Of a stretch of 64,000 nt of DNA, positions 1 to 8,707 are shown piece by piece; within the stretch, counting starts at the first letter, position 1, and the number at the start of each line of letters is the position of its first letter. The position numbers and the translations under genes were made by a program. The DNA comes from Azospirillum brasilense (GTDB lineage: Bacteria > Pseudomonadota > Alphaproteobacteria > Azospirillales > Azospirillaceae). The notes beneath the pieces are model-generated. The model made no database searches. It worked only from the letters and a program-made list of their open reading frames with translations, and was not told the DNA's origin. The stretch lies in NCBI RefSeq assembly GCF_003349955.1, contig NZ_QLKQ01000036.1, positions 1 through 64,000 on the forward strand, given 5' to 3'.

Positions 1-45
1 ATCCAGCAATGCATGCGCGTCAAATGGCCGTCAGACAGGACCTAA

Positions 46-75
46 CCCTCTCCCCAGAGGGGAGAGGGGATTTTA
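46..75 (+). terminator. Rho-independent terminator-like hairpin
   Basis: A perfect 10-bp stem (CCCTCTCCCC / GGGGAGAGGG, 46-55 and 59-68) with the triloop AGA is followed by GATTTT on the plus strand. The T-run points to termination of something transcribed rightwards from before the window. No gene is visible in 1-179 apart from this hairpin. The stretch 104-165 resembles the palindromic repeat at 2048-2120. Confidence 0.55.
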
Positions 76-179
76 AATGCGATCACCCTGATGATATCTC
101 GGGGCATGGTTGATCCGCTGGCCGGCGGTCCACCGCGCGGACCGGAGTGGACTCCCGGCGCCGCCGGCAAACCGGACGT

Positions 180-1418
180 TCAGAGTCCGTCGGCGCGTTC
201 CGCCGCTTCGCCACCGGCCGGCCGGCGGCGCGAGCCGGCCCACGTCAGCATCGCGGCGGCGCTGAACGCCGCCCCCAGCATCGAAACGCCGTGCCAGCCG
301 GCATGGGCGTAGACCATGGTCGCGGCGCTCGCTCCCATGGCGCTGCCAATCGAATAGAAGACCATGTAGCCACCGACGAGACGGCTGCGCGCCGTCGGGT
401 GGCGGGCGACGATGATGCTCTGGTTGGTGACGTGCACCGCCTGCACGGCAAGATCGAGCAGGACGACGCCGATCAGCAGAAGCGGAATGGACGACGGCAG
501 AAACGCGATCAGCCCCCATGACAGCAGCAGGAGCGTGAGAGCCAGGGCCGTCGTCCATTCGCCGAGACCGCGGTCCGCGAGGCGCCCCGCGCCGGTCGCG
601 GCGGCCGCCCCTGCCAGACCGACCAGACCGAACAGTCCGATCTGCGTGTGCGAATAGTGGAACGGGGCGCTGCTGAGCGGCAGAACCAAGCTTGTCCAGA
701 ACGTGCTAAAGGTCGCAAAGATCAGCAGAGCGAGAAGACCGCGAGTCAGAAGAACCCGGTCGCGCAGAAACAGGGCGGGAATGGAACGCAGTGTCTCGGC
801 GTAGCGGTCGGTGCTGCCCGGCACCGGCGTTCGCGGCAGAACACGCGTCAGCAGCCCGACCATGGCCGCCATCAGAATGGCCGATGCCAGATAGACCGCC
901 CGCCAGCCGCCGAGGTCGGCGAGCAGCCCGGCGACGAAGCGGGCGCCAAGGATGCCGATGACGACGCCGCTCGTCACCGTGCCGACCGCCCTGCCGCGTT
1001 CGGCGGGCCTTGCCAGCGTCGCGGCGAAGGCGACCAGAACCTGCACCACGACGGCGAGCAGGCCCATCGCGGCGAGGCCGGTGAACAGAACCGCTTCGGT
1101 TTTCGCCGTCGCGACAGCGACCAACGCGAGGATCGACAGAAGGCCCTGGCCAATGACAAGCCGACGACGGTCCAGCAGATCACCGAGTGGTACGATGAAA
1201 ATCAGCCCCAGCGCGTAACCGACCTGGGTCAGCGTCACGACAAGGCCGATGGCGCCCGGCGAAATCCCGAAATCCCTCGCGATCGCGTCGAGCAATGGCT
1301 GGGCGTAATAGATGTTCGCCACACTGAGGCCGGCGGCAACAGCGAAGGTCAGCGTCGCACCTCTCGATAACCCGCCCTCCGGCTGGCGCCATGCCCTTGG
1401 TCCCCTTGCGTTCCGCAT
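180..1418 (-). CDS. MFS transporter (drug/metabolite efflux type)
   Basis: A 412-residue major facilitator protein of the inner membrane, probably a proton-driven exporter. About twelve hydrophobic segments span the whole length. The loop after the second segment carries the MFS motif A (GDLLDRRRLV, residues 79-88). Length is normal for the DHA1 group. It is divergently transcribed from an HxlR-type repressor gene with about 100 bp between them, and a palindrome lies in that gap, so the regulator probably controls this transporter. The substrate cannot be read from sequence. The first 20 residues are polar and could be trimmed if a later start is used, but no better start with a ribosome site is obvious. 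Confidence 0.88.
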   Translation of the reverse strand: MRNARGPRAWRQPEGGLSRGATLTFAVAAGLSVANIYYAQPLLDAIARDFGISPGAIGLVVTLTQVGYALGLIFIVPLGDLLDRRRLVIGQGLLSILALVAVATAKTEAVLFTGLAAMGLLAVVVQVLVAFAATLARPAERGRAVGTVTSGVVIGILGARFVAGLLADLGGWRAVYLASAILMAAMVGLLTRVLPRTPVPGSTDRYAETLRSIPALFLRDRVLLTRGLLALLIFATFSTFWTSLVLPLSSAPFHYSHTQIGLFGLVGLAGAAAATGAGRLADRGLGEWTTALALTLLLLSWGLIAFLPSSIPLLLIGVVLLDLAVQAVHVTNQSIIVARHPTARSRLVGGYMVFYSIGSAMGASAATMVYAHAGWHGVSMLGAAFSAAAMLTWAGSRRRPAGGEAAERADGL

Positions 1419-1479
1419 CGTGATCCCGTTCGTGAAGCCGATCTGGTTTCATATCGAGACCACTTGCGCATAGAGAATT

Positions 1480-1500
1480 CTAGTTCTATTTTAGGACTAG
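1480..1500. promoter_or_regulatory. Candidate HxlR operator between divergent genes
   Basis: An inverted repeat CTAGTTCTA-TTT-TAGGACTAG (8 of 9 arm bases pair) sits in the short gap between the MFS gene and the HxlR-type regulator gene, 25 bp before the regulator start. HxlR proteins bind as dimers to such palindromes and commonly repress the divergent gene. Assignment to this regulator is inference from position. Confidence 0.5.
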
Positions 1501-1524
1501 ACGTGCAGGGTGGAAATCGGGGTC

Positions 1525-1977
1525 ATGGTCAAGCGGGTCAGTCTTTGGGATGCGGGTTGCCCGGTGGCGCGCGCGCTCGATGTCATCGGTGACTGGTGGT
1601 CACTGCTGATCATTCGTGACGCCTTCGACGGCGTGCGACGATTCAACGAGTTTCAGAGCGGCCTTGGCATCGCCAAGGGAATGTTGGCAACCCGGCTGCG
1701 CGATCTGACCGCGCGCGGCATCCTGGAGACCGCGCCGGCGTCGGACGGCAGCGCCTACAAGGAATATGTCCTGACCGAAAAGGGGCGCGGCCTTTTTCTC
1801 GTGATCGTCGCTCTGCGCCAGTGGGGCGAAGACCATCTCTATGGCCCTGATGAACCACGGTCCTCGTTGATCGCCACTGAAACGGGCGCCCCGGTCGCCC
1901 GGCTGGAGCTGCGTGCGGGAAACGGGCGGGTTCTGACATGGGACGATACGGAGGTGATAAAAATCAGCACGATATGA
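1525..1977 (+). CDS. HxlR family winged-helix transcriptional regulator
   Basis: A 150-residue DNA-binding regulator of the HxlR/MarR-like winged-helix group. The conserved order is visible: an N-terminal cysteine (Cys12, in DAGCPVARAL) preceding the DVIGDWWSLLIIRD helix, then the LATRLRDLTARGILE recognition region and the wing with YKEYVLTEKG. In YodB/HypR members the matching cysteine senses electrophiles or oxidants, so redox control is possible. I chose the ATG at 1525 because GGAAATCGGGG lies just before it; a GTG at 1510 would add five residues. It likely controls the divergent MFS exporter through the palindrome at 1480-1500. Confidence 0.88.
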   Translation: MVKRVSLWDAGCPVARALDVIGDWWSLLIIRDAFDGVRRFNEFQSGLGIAKGMLATRLRDLTARGILETAPASDGSAYKEYVLTEKGRGLFLVIVALRQWGEDHLYGPDEPRSSLIATETGAPVARLELRAGNGRVLTWDDTEVIKISTI

Positions 1978-2032
1978 TCGACTGAAGATCCTGGAGCAGT
2001 CCACGGCACGGCAGCCATTCCAAACGGACTTT

Positions 2033-2293
2033 CATGGCTTGGTCGATCATGGCTTGGTTGATCCGGCGGCCGCGCGATCCACCGGGTGGACCGCGCGGCC
2101 ATGGACCCGAGCGGACTCCAAAGCGAACTTCCGTTCGCTTTGGAGTCTTATCGCCTCATTCGCCGGCTCTCAGCGGATGCCGATGGCATCCGCCTGCCGC
2201 CAGTGGGAACTCTGTTCCCGCGAGAGGCGGGCTCCGGTCGCATGCGCGACCGGGACCGCCATCGCGGTCCAAAGCGGATTGCAATCCGCTTTA
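2033..2293. repeat. Array of consecutive palindromes
   Basis: Between the HxlR gene and the end of the molybdopterin subunit gene lies a 15-bp tandem repeat (CATGGCTTGGTYGAT, 2033-2062) followed by seven separate palindromes: 2068-2100 (arms GGCCGCGCGATCCACC, imperfect), 2115-2146 (ACTCCAAAGCGAAC arms, perfect 14 bp, TTCC loop), 2173-2193, 2205-2219, 2234-2253, 2253-2270 and 2271-2292 (AAAGCGGATTG arm, perfect, no loop). The last overlaps the stop codon of the leftward gene. No reading frame here looks coding. It may act as a bidirectional terminator, an RNA-stabilising end, or a palindromic intergenic repeat family; 104-165 looks like a partial relative. Confidence 0.75.
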
Positions 2294-4471
2294 GAGCAGG
2301 TCCTCGATCCGGATCGGCAGATGCCGGATTCGCTTCCCGGTCGCGTTGTGGACGGCGTTGACGATGGCCGCCGCCGCGCCGACCATGGCCACCTCGCCAA
2401 GCCCCTTGACCCCCGACGGGTTGAGGCGGCTGTCCGGCTCGTCGATGAAATCGACGTCGATGGCGCCGATGTCGGCGTTGACCGGCACGACATACTCGGC
2501 AAGGTCGTTGTTGAGAACGCCGCCGAACCGGGGATCGCATTCGGCGACCTCGCGCAGGGCGGCGCCGATGCCCCAGACCACGCCGCCCCGGACCTGGCTT
2601 TCCGCCGTGCGGCGGTTCATCACCCGTCCGCAATCGGCGACGCTGACGACCCGCCGGACCCGCACCCGTCCCGTCGACGGCTCGACATGGACTTCGGCGA
2701 AATGCGCGATCCAGCTGAAGGCCAGGAAGTCGGGGTATTCGGGACCGGTCGTCACCGGCATGCCCCGGCGCAACTGCTCGATCGCCTGCCGGTCCTTGCC
2801 GAGCGGCACGGTGTCCACCGACACCTCCAGATATGGGCGCCGGGTCCGGGCAAGCTGAACAGGGACGGGCTCGTCCGACAGCGCCGCTTCGGTCAATTGG
2901 CTCAGTTCCTCGCGCAGCTTCAAGGCGGCGGCCCGCGCCGCCGGGGCAGCACTCCCCGCGCCCCAGGAACCCGCGGTGAGGTGCTGGGGGGCGTGGCCGG
3001 TGTCGCCGATCCGGATGTCGAGCTTATCGGGATCGACGCCGAGGACGTCGATCAGCTCCGCGGCGATGACGCTGCGAATCCCCTGCCCCATTTCGTGGCC
3101 GGACGTGGCGATCCGGCATTGGCCGCCGGCCGAGAGCCGCAGCGTGGTGACGGAGGGCGTCATCGCGGCCTTGTAGCTGCCGCAGGCGACGCCGAGGCCG
3201 ATGCGGTCGCCGTTTTCGGCGACCAGGGCGCCCGGCTGGTTCGTCCGGCGGTCCCAGCCGAACAGCGCGGCCCCGCGCCTCAGGCAGTCCGCGAGATGGC
3301 GGGACGAGAAGGGTTTGCCGGTGATCGGGTCACGCTGGGTGTCGTTGGCGAGGCGCAGCGCCACGGGGTCCATGCCGAGCGCCCCGGCGAGTTCGTCGAG
3401 CGCGCATTCGGTGGCGTGGCTGGCCGGATGCTCGTACGGGGCGCGCTGGTGGCCGGGGGTCTGGGTGTCGACCCGGACGATGCGCTCGCGTCCCCGCCAC
3501 GCGCCATACCCGTACATGCGCGGCGGAGTGGCGCCGTGATCGCTGGCGAAGCCGTCATACCGGCTGTTCTGCTGCACCGTTTCATAAATGCCGGCGAGCA
3601 GGCGGCCGTCACCGTCGGCGGCGAGCCGGACGCGATGCCGGCTGTGCGGGCGGTAGGAGGCCGTGTGGAACAGCTGGCCCCGCGGCACGACGAGCTTGAC
3701 CGGGCGGCGCAGCAGCAGGGCGGCGCTCGCCACCAGGACGCTCTGCTCCTGGACGCCGTTCTTCTGGCCGAACCCGCCGCCCGTGTAGGGGCTGACGCCG
3801 CGCAGCGCCTGCGGCTCCATCCCCATCATGCCGGCCAAGCCGCCGGCGAAGGCCGCGGCGGACTGCGTTCCCTCGTAAATCCGCAGCGTGCCGTCCTCGA
3901 ACGCCGCGGTGGTCGAGATCAGCTCGATGGGGTTGTGATGCTGCTGGGGATGCCGATACTCCACGTCGATGGTGTGGACGGCGGAAGCGAAGGCGGCCTC
4001 GGCGTCGCCGGACGCGAGCGGACTGACGGCGTCCGGCTCGGGGCTCGCGAGGTCGTCGTCCATCCGCGCGCTGAAGGGGTCCTCGGCGTAGCGCACCGTC
4101 ACGGCCTCGGCGCCTTCGACCGCCGCCTCCAGCGTTTCGGCGACCACCAGGGCGACCGGTTCACCCCGGTGGCGGACCTGCGGGGCGGTCATGGGTTGGT
4201 AGCCCTTTCCCGGCTGCCCATAGGCGCCGCGCGCCGCGGGCGTCGTCCGGATCTGCGAGAAATCATCATGGGTGAAGACGCGCACGACGCCCGGAACCTG
4301 GAGGGCCGCCGCCGTGTCGATAGACAGGACACGCCCCTTGGCGATCGTCGCCGGCACGGTCATCGCGTGAAGCAGCCCGGGGAACGGCTGGTCGGCGGCG
4401 TACAGGGCGCGGCCGAGCACCTTCTCGTGGGCGTCGATCCTGGGACGGTCCGCGTTGCGGTTCGGCGTCAT
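2291..4471 (-). CDS. paoC: Aldehyde oxidoreductase, molybdopterin-binding subunit (PaoC/xanthine dehydrogenase family)
   Basis: A 726-residue molybdenum cofactor subunit, the catalytic partner of the two genes upstream. It has the xanthine dehydrogenase a/b-hammerhead region (starting around DAHEKVLGRALYAADQ), the glycine-rich GGGFGQKNG cofactor motif, and near the C terminus KGLGEVAMVG, containing the catalytic glutamate that acts as base in this family. Its ATG overlaps the stop of the FAD subunit by 4 bp, so translation is coupled. Substrate is probably an aldehyde, by analogy with periplasmic E. coli PaoABC, which detoxifies aromatic aldehydes; other hydroxylations are possible. The open frame continues upstream, but that part is the shadow of the FAD subunit gene. 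Confidence 0.9.
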   Translation of the reverse strand: MTPNRNADRPRIDAHEKVLGRALYAADQPFPGLLHAMTVPATIAKGRVLSIDTAAALQVPGVVRVFTHDDFSQIRTTPAARGAYGQPGKGYQPMTAPQVRHRGEPVALVVAETLEAAVEGAEAVTVRYAEDPFSARMDDDLASPEPDAVSPLASGDAEAAFASAVHTIDVEYRHPQQHHNPIELISTTAAFEDGTLRIYEGTQSAAAFAGGLAGMMGMEPQALRGVSPYTGGGFGQKNGVQEQSVLVASAALLLRRPVKLVVPRGQLFHTASYRPHSRHRVRLAADGDGRLLAGIYETVQQNSRYDGFASDHGATPPRMYGYGAWRGRERIVRVDTQTPGHQRAPYEHPASHATECALDELAGALGMDPVALRLANDTQRDPITGKPFSSRHLADCLRRGAALFGWDRRTNQPGALVAENGDRIGLGVACGSYKAAMTPSVTTLRLSAGGQCRIATSGHEMGQGIRSVIAAELIDVLGVDPDKLDIRIGDTGHAPQHLTAGSWGAGSAAPAARAAALKLREELSQLTEAALSDEPVPVQLARTRRPYLEVSVDTVPLGKDRQAIEQLRRGMPVTTGPEYPDFLAFSWIAHFAEVHVEPSTGRVRVRRVVSVADCGRVMNRRTAESQVRGGVVWGIGAALREVAECDPRFGGVLNNDLAEYVVPVNADIGAIDVDFIDEPDSRLNPSGVKGLGEVAMVGAAAAIVNAVHNATGKRIRHLPIRIEDLL

Positions 4472-5469
4472 CGGCTCTTGCTCCCGGCGTTGATGATGGC
4501 GTCGGCAAGGGTCCGCGCGCCGAGTTCGATCTTGAAGGCGTTGTGGCGGCCGGCACGGGCCTCGGCGAACGCCGCTCTGGCGGCCTCCAGCGCCCGCTCG
4601 CGATCCAGGGTTTCCCCACGCAGGAGAGCCTCGGCGGGACGCGCGCGCCAGGGCACGGTGGCCACCCCGCCGAGCGCCACATGCGCCTGCCGCACGCGAT
4701 CGCCGTCCATTTCCAGCGCCACCGCGGCGGACACCAGCGCGAAGGCGTAGGATTCGCGGTCGCGCACCTTCAGATAGGTGGAAGTCCGACCGGCGGCGGT
4801 CTTCGGCACCGAGATGCCGGTGACGATCTCCTCGCGGCCGATGGTGAATTCCAGGTGAGGCGTCCGGCTGGGCGGCCGGTAGAGTTCGGCGATCGGGATC
4901 ACCCGCGGTCCGTCGAGGCCCTGCAGCTCGATCGCGGCGTCCATCGCCATCAGCGCGACGGGCCAGTCCCCGGGCGACACGGCGTTGCACGCCGCGCTGG
5001 CCCCCAGCACGGCCTGGGACCGGTCCATCCCGCCGATGGCGGCGCAGCCGGAGCCCGGTTCCCGCTTGTTGCACGGGTAGGCGCCGTTCGCGCCGTTGCG
5101 GAAATAGGGGCAGCGCGTCCGCTGCAGCAGGTTGCCGCCGACGGTCGCCATGTTGCGCAGCTGCTGGGAGGCCGCCTTCGACAGGCTTTCCGCCAGCACG
5201 GGATAATCGTCGCGCACGACCGGGTGCTCGGCGACGTCCGCCATCAGCGCAGCGCCACCGAAAAACAGCCGGTCGCCGTCGGTGTCGATGCGGTTGGCGC
5301 CATCGAGGTCGGCGATGTCGATCAGGTGCGCCGGCTTCTCGATGCCGAGCTTCATCAGGTCGTAGAGATTGGTGCCGCCGGCGATGTAGCGGGCGCTTTC
5401 GCCGGCCGCGACGAAGGCCTCGATCGCCTCACGGGCCGTTCGGACCTGGACGTAGGACAGGGGCTTCAT
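4468..5469 (-). CDS. paoB: Aldehyde oxidoreductase, FAD-binding subunit with extra Fe-S site (PaoB-like)
   Basis: A 333-residue FAD subunit that passes electrons between the molybdenum/Fe-S subunits and the acceptor. The FAD-binding AGGTN motif (residues 30-34) and NMATVGGNLLQRTRCPYFRN region (from residue 106) are present. The insertion with Cys120, Cys133 (CNKREPGSGC) and Cys142 is the signature of the PaoB/YagS group, whose insertion carries a [4Fe-4S] cluster absent from ordinary xanthine dehydrogenase FAD subunits. The gene is 3 bp after the Fe-S subunit gene and overlaps the molybdopterin subunit gene, giving the operon order A-B-C as in E. coli. Confidence 0.92.
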   Translation of the reverse strand: MKPLSYVQVRTAREAIEAFVAAGESARYIAGGTNLYDLMKLGIEKPAHLIDIADLDGANRIDTDGDRLFFGGAALMADVAEHPVVRDDYPVLAESLSKAASQQLRNMATVGGNLLQRTRCPYFRNGANGAYPCNKREPGSGCAAIGGMDRSQAVLGASAACNAVSPGDWPVALMAMDAAIELQGLDGPRVIPIAELYRPPSRTPHLEFTIGREEIVTGISVPKTAAGRTSTYLKVRDRESYAFALVSAAVALEMDGDRVRQAHVALGGVATVPWRARPAEALLRGETLDRERALEAARAAFAEARAGRHNAFKIELGARTLADAIINAGSKSR

Positions 5470-5472
5470 GGC

Positions 5473-6105
5473 TCAGCTCCTCTCGATCCGGGGAGCGGCC
5501 TGTTCGATCGCCGCGACGATGCCGACATAGGCGCCGCAGCGGCAGATGTTTCCGCTCATGTACTCCTTGATCTGCTCCGGCGTCGACGCGTGCCCCTCCT
5601 TGACGCAGGCGATCGCCGCCATGATCTGGCCGGGCGTGCAGTATCCGCATTGCAGGGCGTCGTGATCGATGAAGGCCTGCTGCATGGGATGAAGTCCGTT
5701 CGCCCCGGCGATACCTTCGATGGTGGTCACGTCGCGGCCGTTGGCCTTGGCGGCCATCGTCAGGCAGGAGGCGACCCGGCGGCCGTCCAGATGGACCGTG
5801 CAGGCGCCACATTGGCCGTGGTCGCAGCCCTTTTTCGCGCCGACGAGGCCCAGCCGCTCGCGCAGCAGGTCCAGCAGGGACGTCCGGGCATCGACGTCCA
5901 ACGCCGTCGGGCGGCCGTTGACGCGGAAGGACAGGTGAAAGGACAGGGGGACCGTCATGCCGTTCTCCGGTGAAGGTCGCGGACCGGCGGGCTGGGCGAG
6001 CGCGGCGGCGGGCAGCATCGTTCCCGTCAACGAGACGATGGTCCCGGCCTCCAGAACCTGCCGGCGGGTGAGGTCGAAAGGTTGCCTGTCTTGCGGGTCC
6101 GGCAT
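5473..6105 (-). CDS. paoA: Aldehyde oxidoreductase, [2Fe-2S] subunit with Tat signal (PaoA-like)
   Basis: A 210-residue iron-sulfur subunit. A twin-arginine type leader (TRRQVLEAG, Arg14-Arg15, then a hydrophobic stretch and ALAQ) suggests export of the folded complex to the periplasm. The plant-type [2Fe-2S] cysteines are in KKGCDHGQCGACTVHLDG (Cys94, 99, 102) plus Cys114, and the second cluster cysteines in LQCGYCTPGQ and NICRCGAY. I placed the start at 6105, where GGGAG lies a few bases upstream; a longer frame to 6279 adds residues with no family resemblance. First gene of the three-gene operon. Confidence 0.92.
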   Translation of the reverse strand: MPDPQDRQPFDLTRRQVLEAGTIVSLTGTMLPAAALAQPAGPRPSPENGMTVPLSFHLSFRVNGRPTALDVDARTSLLDLLRERLGLVGAKKGCDHGQCGACTVHLDGRRVASCLTMAAKANGRDVTTIEGIAGANGLHPMQQAFIDHDALQCGYCTPGQIMAAIACVKEGHASTPEQIKEYMSGNICRCGAYVGIVAAIEQAAPRIERS

Positions 6106-6314
6106 TGGAACTCCCTCGGTTGATTGCACCCTGTCGGCCGCCGGCCGGGGCCGGACGGGCGCCTTGGGATCGCAGGCCATTGAGAGTGGTTCGCGAGGGC
6201 CGGAAGGATAAGGCGCCCCATCCTGACCGGACTGGTAAGCTGTCCTTCGCAATCGGGTGAGACTGGCGAAGCGGGCCATGCCGACGGGTGCTCAGGCGGC
6301 CCACCTCGATGGCC

Positions 6315-6812
6315 TCACTGGACGCGCATCCACTCGATTTGGATGCGCGTGCCCTCCGGCCGTTGGAAATGTTCGGTCATGCGGTCCCCGACCACGATGA
6401 GTGTGAGCTGTTCCCGCGTGCGGGTGCTGCCAACCCAGTTCGGAAATGTCGCCCCCTCGACGCGATTTCCGCTGAATTCACCTTTTTCGTCAACGGTATA
6501 GGTCCCGAAGAAACCGATGCCGCGGGTCATTGCCATGCGGTTTTCGTCGTCGGTTCCTTCGCCACGGGCATCCGAGGCGAAACGCGGGGTGTCGGCATCG
6601 GTGAGAACCTCCACGAAACGCATGTCCGGCGTGAAGACGAGGAGGCCGTTGGGCCTCGCTCCATAGGCCGGGATGTTTTGACCGTCCGGGTCGATCGTCG
6701 CCGACACCATCCTCCAGGTGCCGACCAGTTTGTTTTCCGCCGCCGTTTGCGCGAAGGACGGAGCGGAGGCGAGGCCGATGGCGAGAGCGACGGTTGCGGA
6801 TCGGATGAACAT
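6315..6812 (-). CDS. Secreted lipocalin-like domain protein
   Basis: A 165-residue protein with a clear signal peptide (MFIRSATVALAIGLASAPSF, cleavage near AQ at 21-22). The mature part begins NKLVGTWRMVSATID and continues with alternating hydrophobic strands, matching the bacterial lipocalin-like family found near short-chain dehydrogenases. It probably folds as a small beta-barrel that binds a hydrophobic ligand in the periplasm; no enzyme activity can be assigned. The start at 6812 is chosen because it gives the signal peptide directly. It lies 43 bp downstream of the SDR gene in the same direction and may share its transcript. Confidence 0.75.
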   Translation of the reverse strand: MFIRSATVALAIGLASAPSFAQTAAENKLVGTWRMVSATIDPDGQNIPAYGARPNGLLVFTPDMRFVEVLTDADTPRFASDARGEGTDDENRMAMTRGIGFFGTYTVDEKGEFSGNRVEGATFPNWVGSTRTREQLTLIVVGDRMTEHFQRPEGTRIQIEWMRVQ

Positions 6813-6855
6813 GATCTTGTCCTTCACGAATGATGATGTTTGCCGTCTTTGCCGG

Positions 6856-7689
6856 TCAGAGATCCGAACGGTCGGCGGAATGCGCCACATCCCGCTGCGT
6901 CTCAAGAGCCGCCAAGCGGGCCGCAAGGGCTTGCGCGATCGAGGAATGGGCGGTGCTGCCGAGCGTCAGGCGGAGAGGCGGCGTCGGGCTGTCGACCGCG
7001 GCGATGATCGCCGCCACGGTTCGCGCCGCGTCCCCCTTCAAAACGAAGCTGCCGTCGCCGATCGCGCGACGCAGGGCGCCGACGGGGGTGTCCTCATAGA
7101 CGGCCATCGCATCGGCGCGGACGAGGTTGACCGCGAAGCCCGTGTCCGTCGGGCCGGGCTCCGCGATGATGAAGGTGATGCCGAAGGGCGCCACCTCCTG
7201 CGCGACGGACTCGACGAACCCTTCGATGCCCCATTTGGTGGCGTGATAGAGGCTGAAGCATGGATAGGCGATTTGCCCGCCCTCGGACGACACCTGCACG
7301 ATGCGTCCCCCTCCCTGCCGCCGAAGATGGGGCAACGCGGCACGGATCAGGTGGATGGAGCCGGTGAGGTTGGTGGCGATCTGCCGGTCGATCTGCGCCT
7401 CGGTGAGTTCCTCGGCCGCGCCGAACAGGCCGTAGCCGGCGTTGCTGACGACCACGTCGATCCGGTCGTGCCGTTGAAAGGCGCTGCCGATGGCCGTTTG
7501 AACGCCGGCCAGGTCCGTGAGGTCGAGCGGAACGACCTCAAGGCGATCACCATGCTGCCGTTGCAGGTCGACCAGCGCTTCCGGGCGGCGCGTCGTGGCG
7601 AGCACCCGGTCGTTCCGGGCGAGCAACTGCCGCGCCATGGCAAGACCAAGGCCCGACGACGCGCCGGTGATGAACCATGTTTTCGACAT
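6856..7689 (-). CDS. Short-chain dehydrogenase/reductase
   Basis: A 277-residue classical SDR. The nucleotide-binding TGASSGLG motif is at residues 8-15, NAGYG follows near residue 85, and the catalytic Ser with YHATK (Tyr-x-x-x-Lys) is in the middle. Such enzymes oxidise or reduce alcohol/carbonyl groups with NAD(P)(H) in the cytosol; the substrate is unknown. It is divergent from a LysR-type gene, with only about 100 bp between their starts. That is the classic arrangement of a LysR regulator and its target. Start at 7689 is fixed by the Rossmann motif and by GGAGGA upstream. Confidence 0.9.
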   Translation of the reverse strand: MSKTWFITGASSGLGLAMARQLLARNDRVLATTRRPEALVDLQRQHGDRLEVVPLDLTDLAGVQTAIGSAFQRHDRIDVVVSNAGYGLFGAAEELTEAQIDRQIATNLTGSIHLIRAALPHLRRQGGGRIVQVSSEGGQIAYPCFSLYHATKWGIEGFVESVAQEVAPFGITFIIAEPGPTDTGFAVNLVRADAMAVYEDTPVGALRRAIGDGSFVLKGDAARTVAAIIAAVDSPTPPLRLTLGSTAHSSIAQALAARLAALETQRDVAHSADRSDL

Positions 7690-7786
7690 GCGGATTCCTC
7701 CTCTTCCGTTCATCCCCGATGTGGATCGGGTCCATTGGTGCGATAAGATCGCCATGGTGAGACGGGTTGGTGAGGAATTTCGACGA

Positions 7787-8707
7787 ATGGCGCGTCCCAG
7801 CCTGAACGACCTGGCGGCCTTTGCCGCGGTCGCCAGCCACCGCAGCTTCCGCAAGGCCGCCGATGCGATGGGCGTGTCGCGTTCGGCGCTCAGCCACGCG
7901 ATCATCGGGTTGGAAGGCAAGCTGGGCATCCGCCTGTTGAACCGCACGACACGCAGCGTGTCGCCGACCCAGGCAGGCGCCCGGTTGCTCGCGCGGCTCG
8001 ATCCGCTCCTTCAGGATCTCGATCAGGCGCTCGACACGCTGTCCGAGGCGCGCGGGACGCCCAGCGGAGAGCTGCGGATCAACGCGAACAAGAGCGGCGC
8101 CCGCATCCTGCTCCGGGACGTCGTTCCGAGATTTCTTGAACTGTACCCCGGGGTCGAACTCGATCTCGTCTCGGAAGGCCGGCTGGTCGACATCGTCGAG
8201 CAGGGATTCGACGCCGGCGTGCGCCTTCTGGAGGCCGTCCCGCAGGACATGGTCGCGGTGAAATTCGGCGGCGAGGTCCGCTTCATCGCGGTGGCCGCTC
8301 CATCCTATCTCCAGGGCCGCGAGCCCCCCGACACGCCCGACGATCTGCACGCCCATTCCTGCATCCGCCAGCGCCTGCCCAGCGGAAAACGTTACCGGTG
8401 GGAGTTCTCCAGACGCGGCGCCGAAGTCGCGGTCGACGTCCCGGGCACCCTCACCCTCGACGACAACGATCTCCTGGTCGAGGCGGCCGCCGCCGGACAC
8501 GGCATCGCCTATGTGCCGGAACACTTCGCGCGGTCCTGTCTGCAGGCGGGGCGGCTGGTCACCCTTCTGGACGACTGGTGCCCACCGATTCCCGGTCTCG
8601 CGCTCTACTACCCGCGCAATCGGCACGTGCCGTCGCCGCTTCGTGCCTTCATCGATCTGCTCAAGGACGCGGATCGGGAACGAGGAACGCGAAGCACCAC
8701 CGCTTGA
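7787..8707 (+). CDS. LysR family transcriptional regulator
   Basis: A 306-residue LysR-type regulator. The N-terminal winged helix runs from about residue 4 to 62 (LNDLAAFAAVASHRSFRKAA, then the SRSALSHAI recognition helix and LLNRTTRSV wing). The rest is a periplasmic-binding-protein-like effector domain. Length is normal. I chose the ATG at 7787, which has GAGGAA about 10 bases upstream; an in-frame ATG at 7754 would add eleven residues. It probably regulates the divergent SDR gene. Its stop codon lies inside the -35 hexamer of the following MarR gene's promoter. Confidence 0.9.
   Translation: MARPSLNDLAAFAAVASHRSFRKAADAMGVSRSALSHAIIGLEGKLGIRLLNRTTRSVSPTQAGARLLARLDPLLQDLDQALDTLSEARGTPSGELRINANKSGARILLRDVVPRFLELYPGVELDLVSEGRLVDIVEQGFDAGVRLLEAVPQDMVAVKFGGEVRFIAVAAPSYLQGREPPDTPDDLHAHSCIRQRLPSGKRYRWEFSRRGAEVAVDVPGTLTLDDNDLLVEAAAAGHGIAYVPEHFARSCLQAGRLVTLLDDWCPPIPGLALYYPRNRHVPSPLRAFIDLLKDADRERGTRSTTA

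Noticed and set aside
2068-2292. The palindrome series as a CRISPR or integron-like array
   Set aside because: The palindromes differ in sequence and length and have no constant spacer or shared core, so neither system fits.
2039-4750. A 903-codon rightward open frame over the molybdopterin subunit gene
   Set aside because: Antisense shadow of paoC; no domain pattern and composition typical of GC-rich shadow frames.
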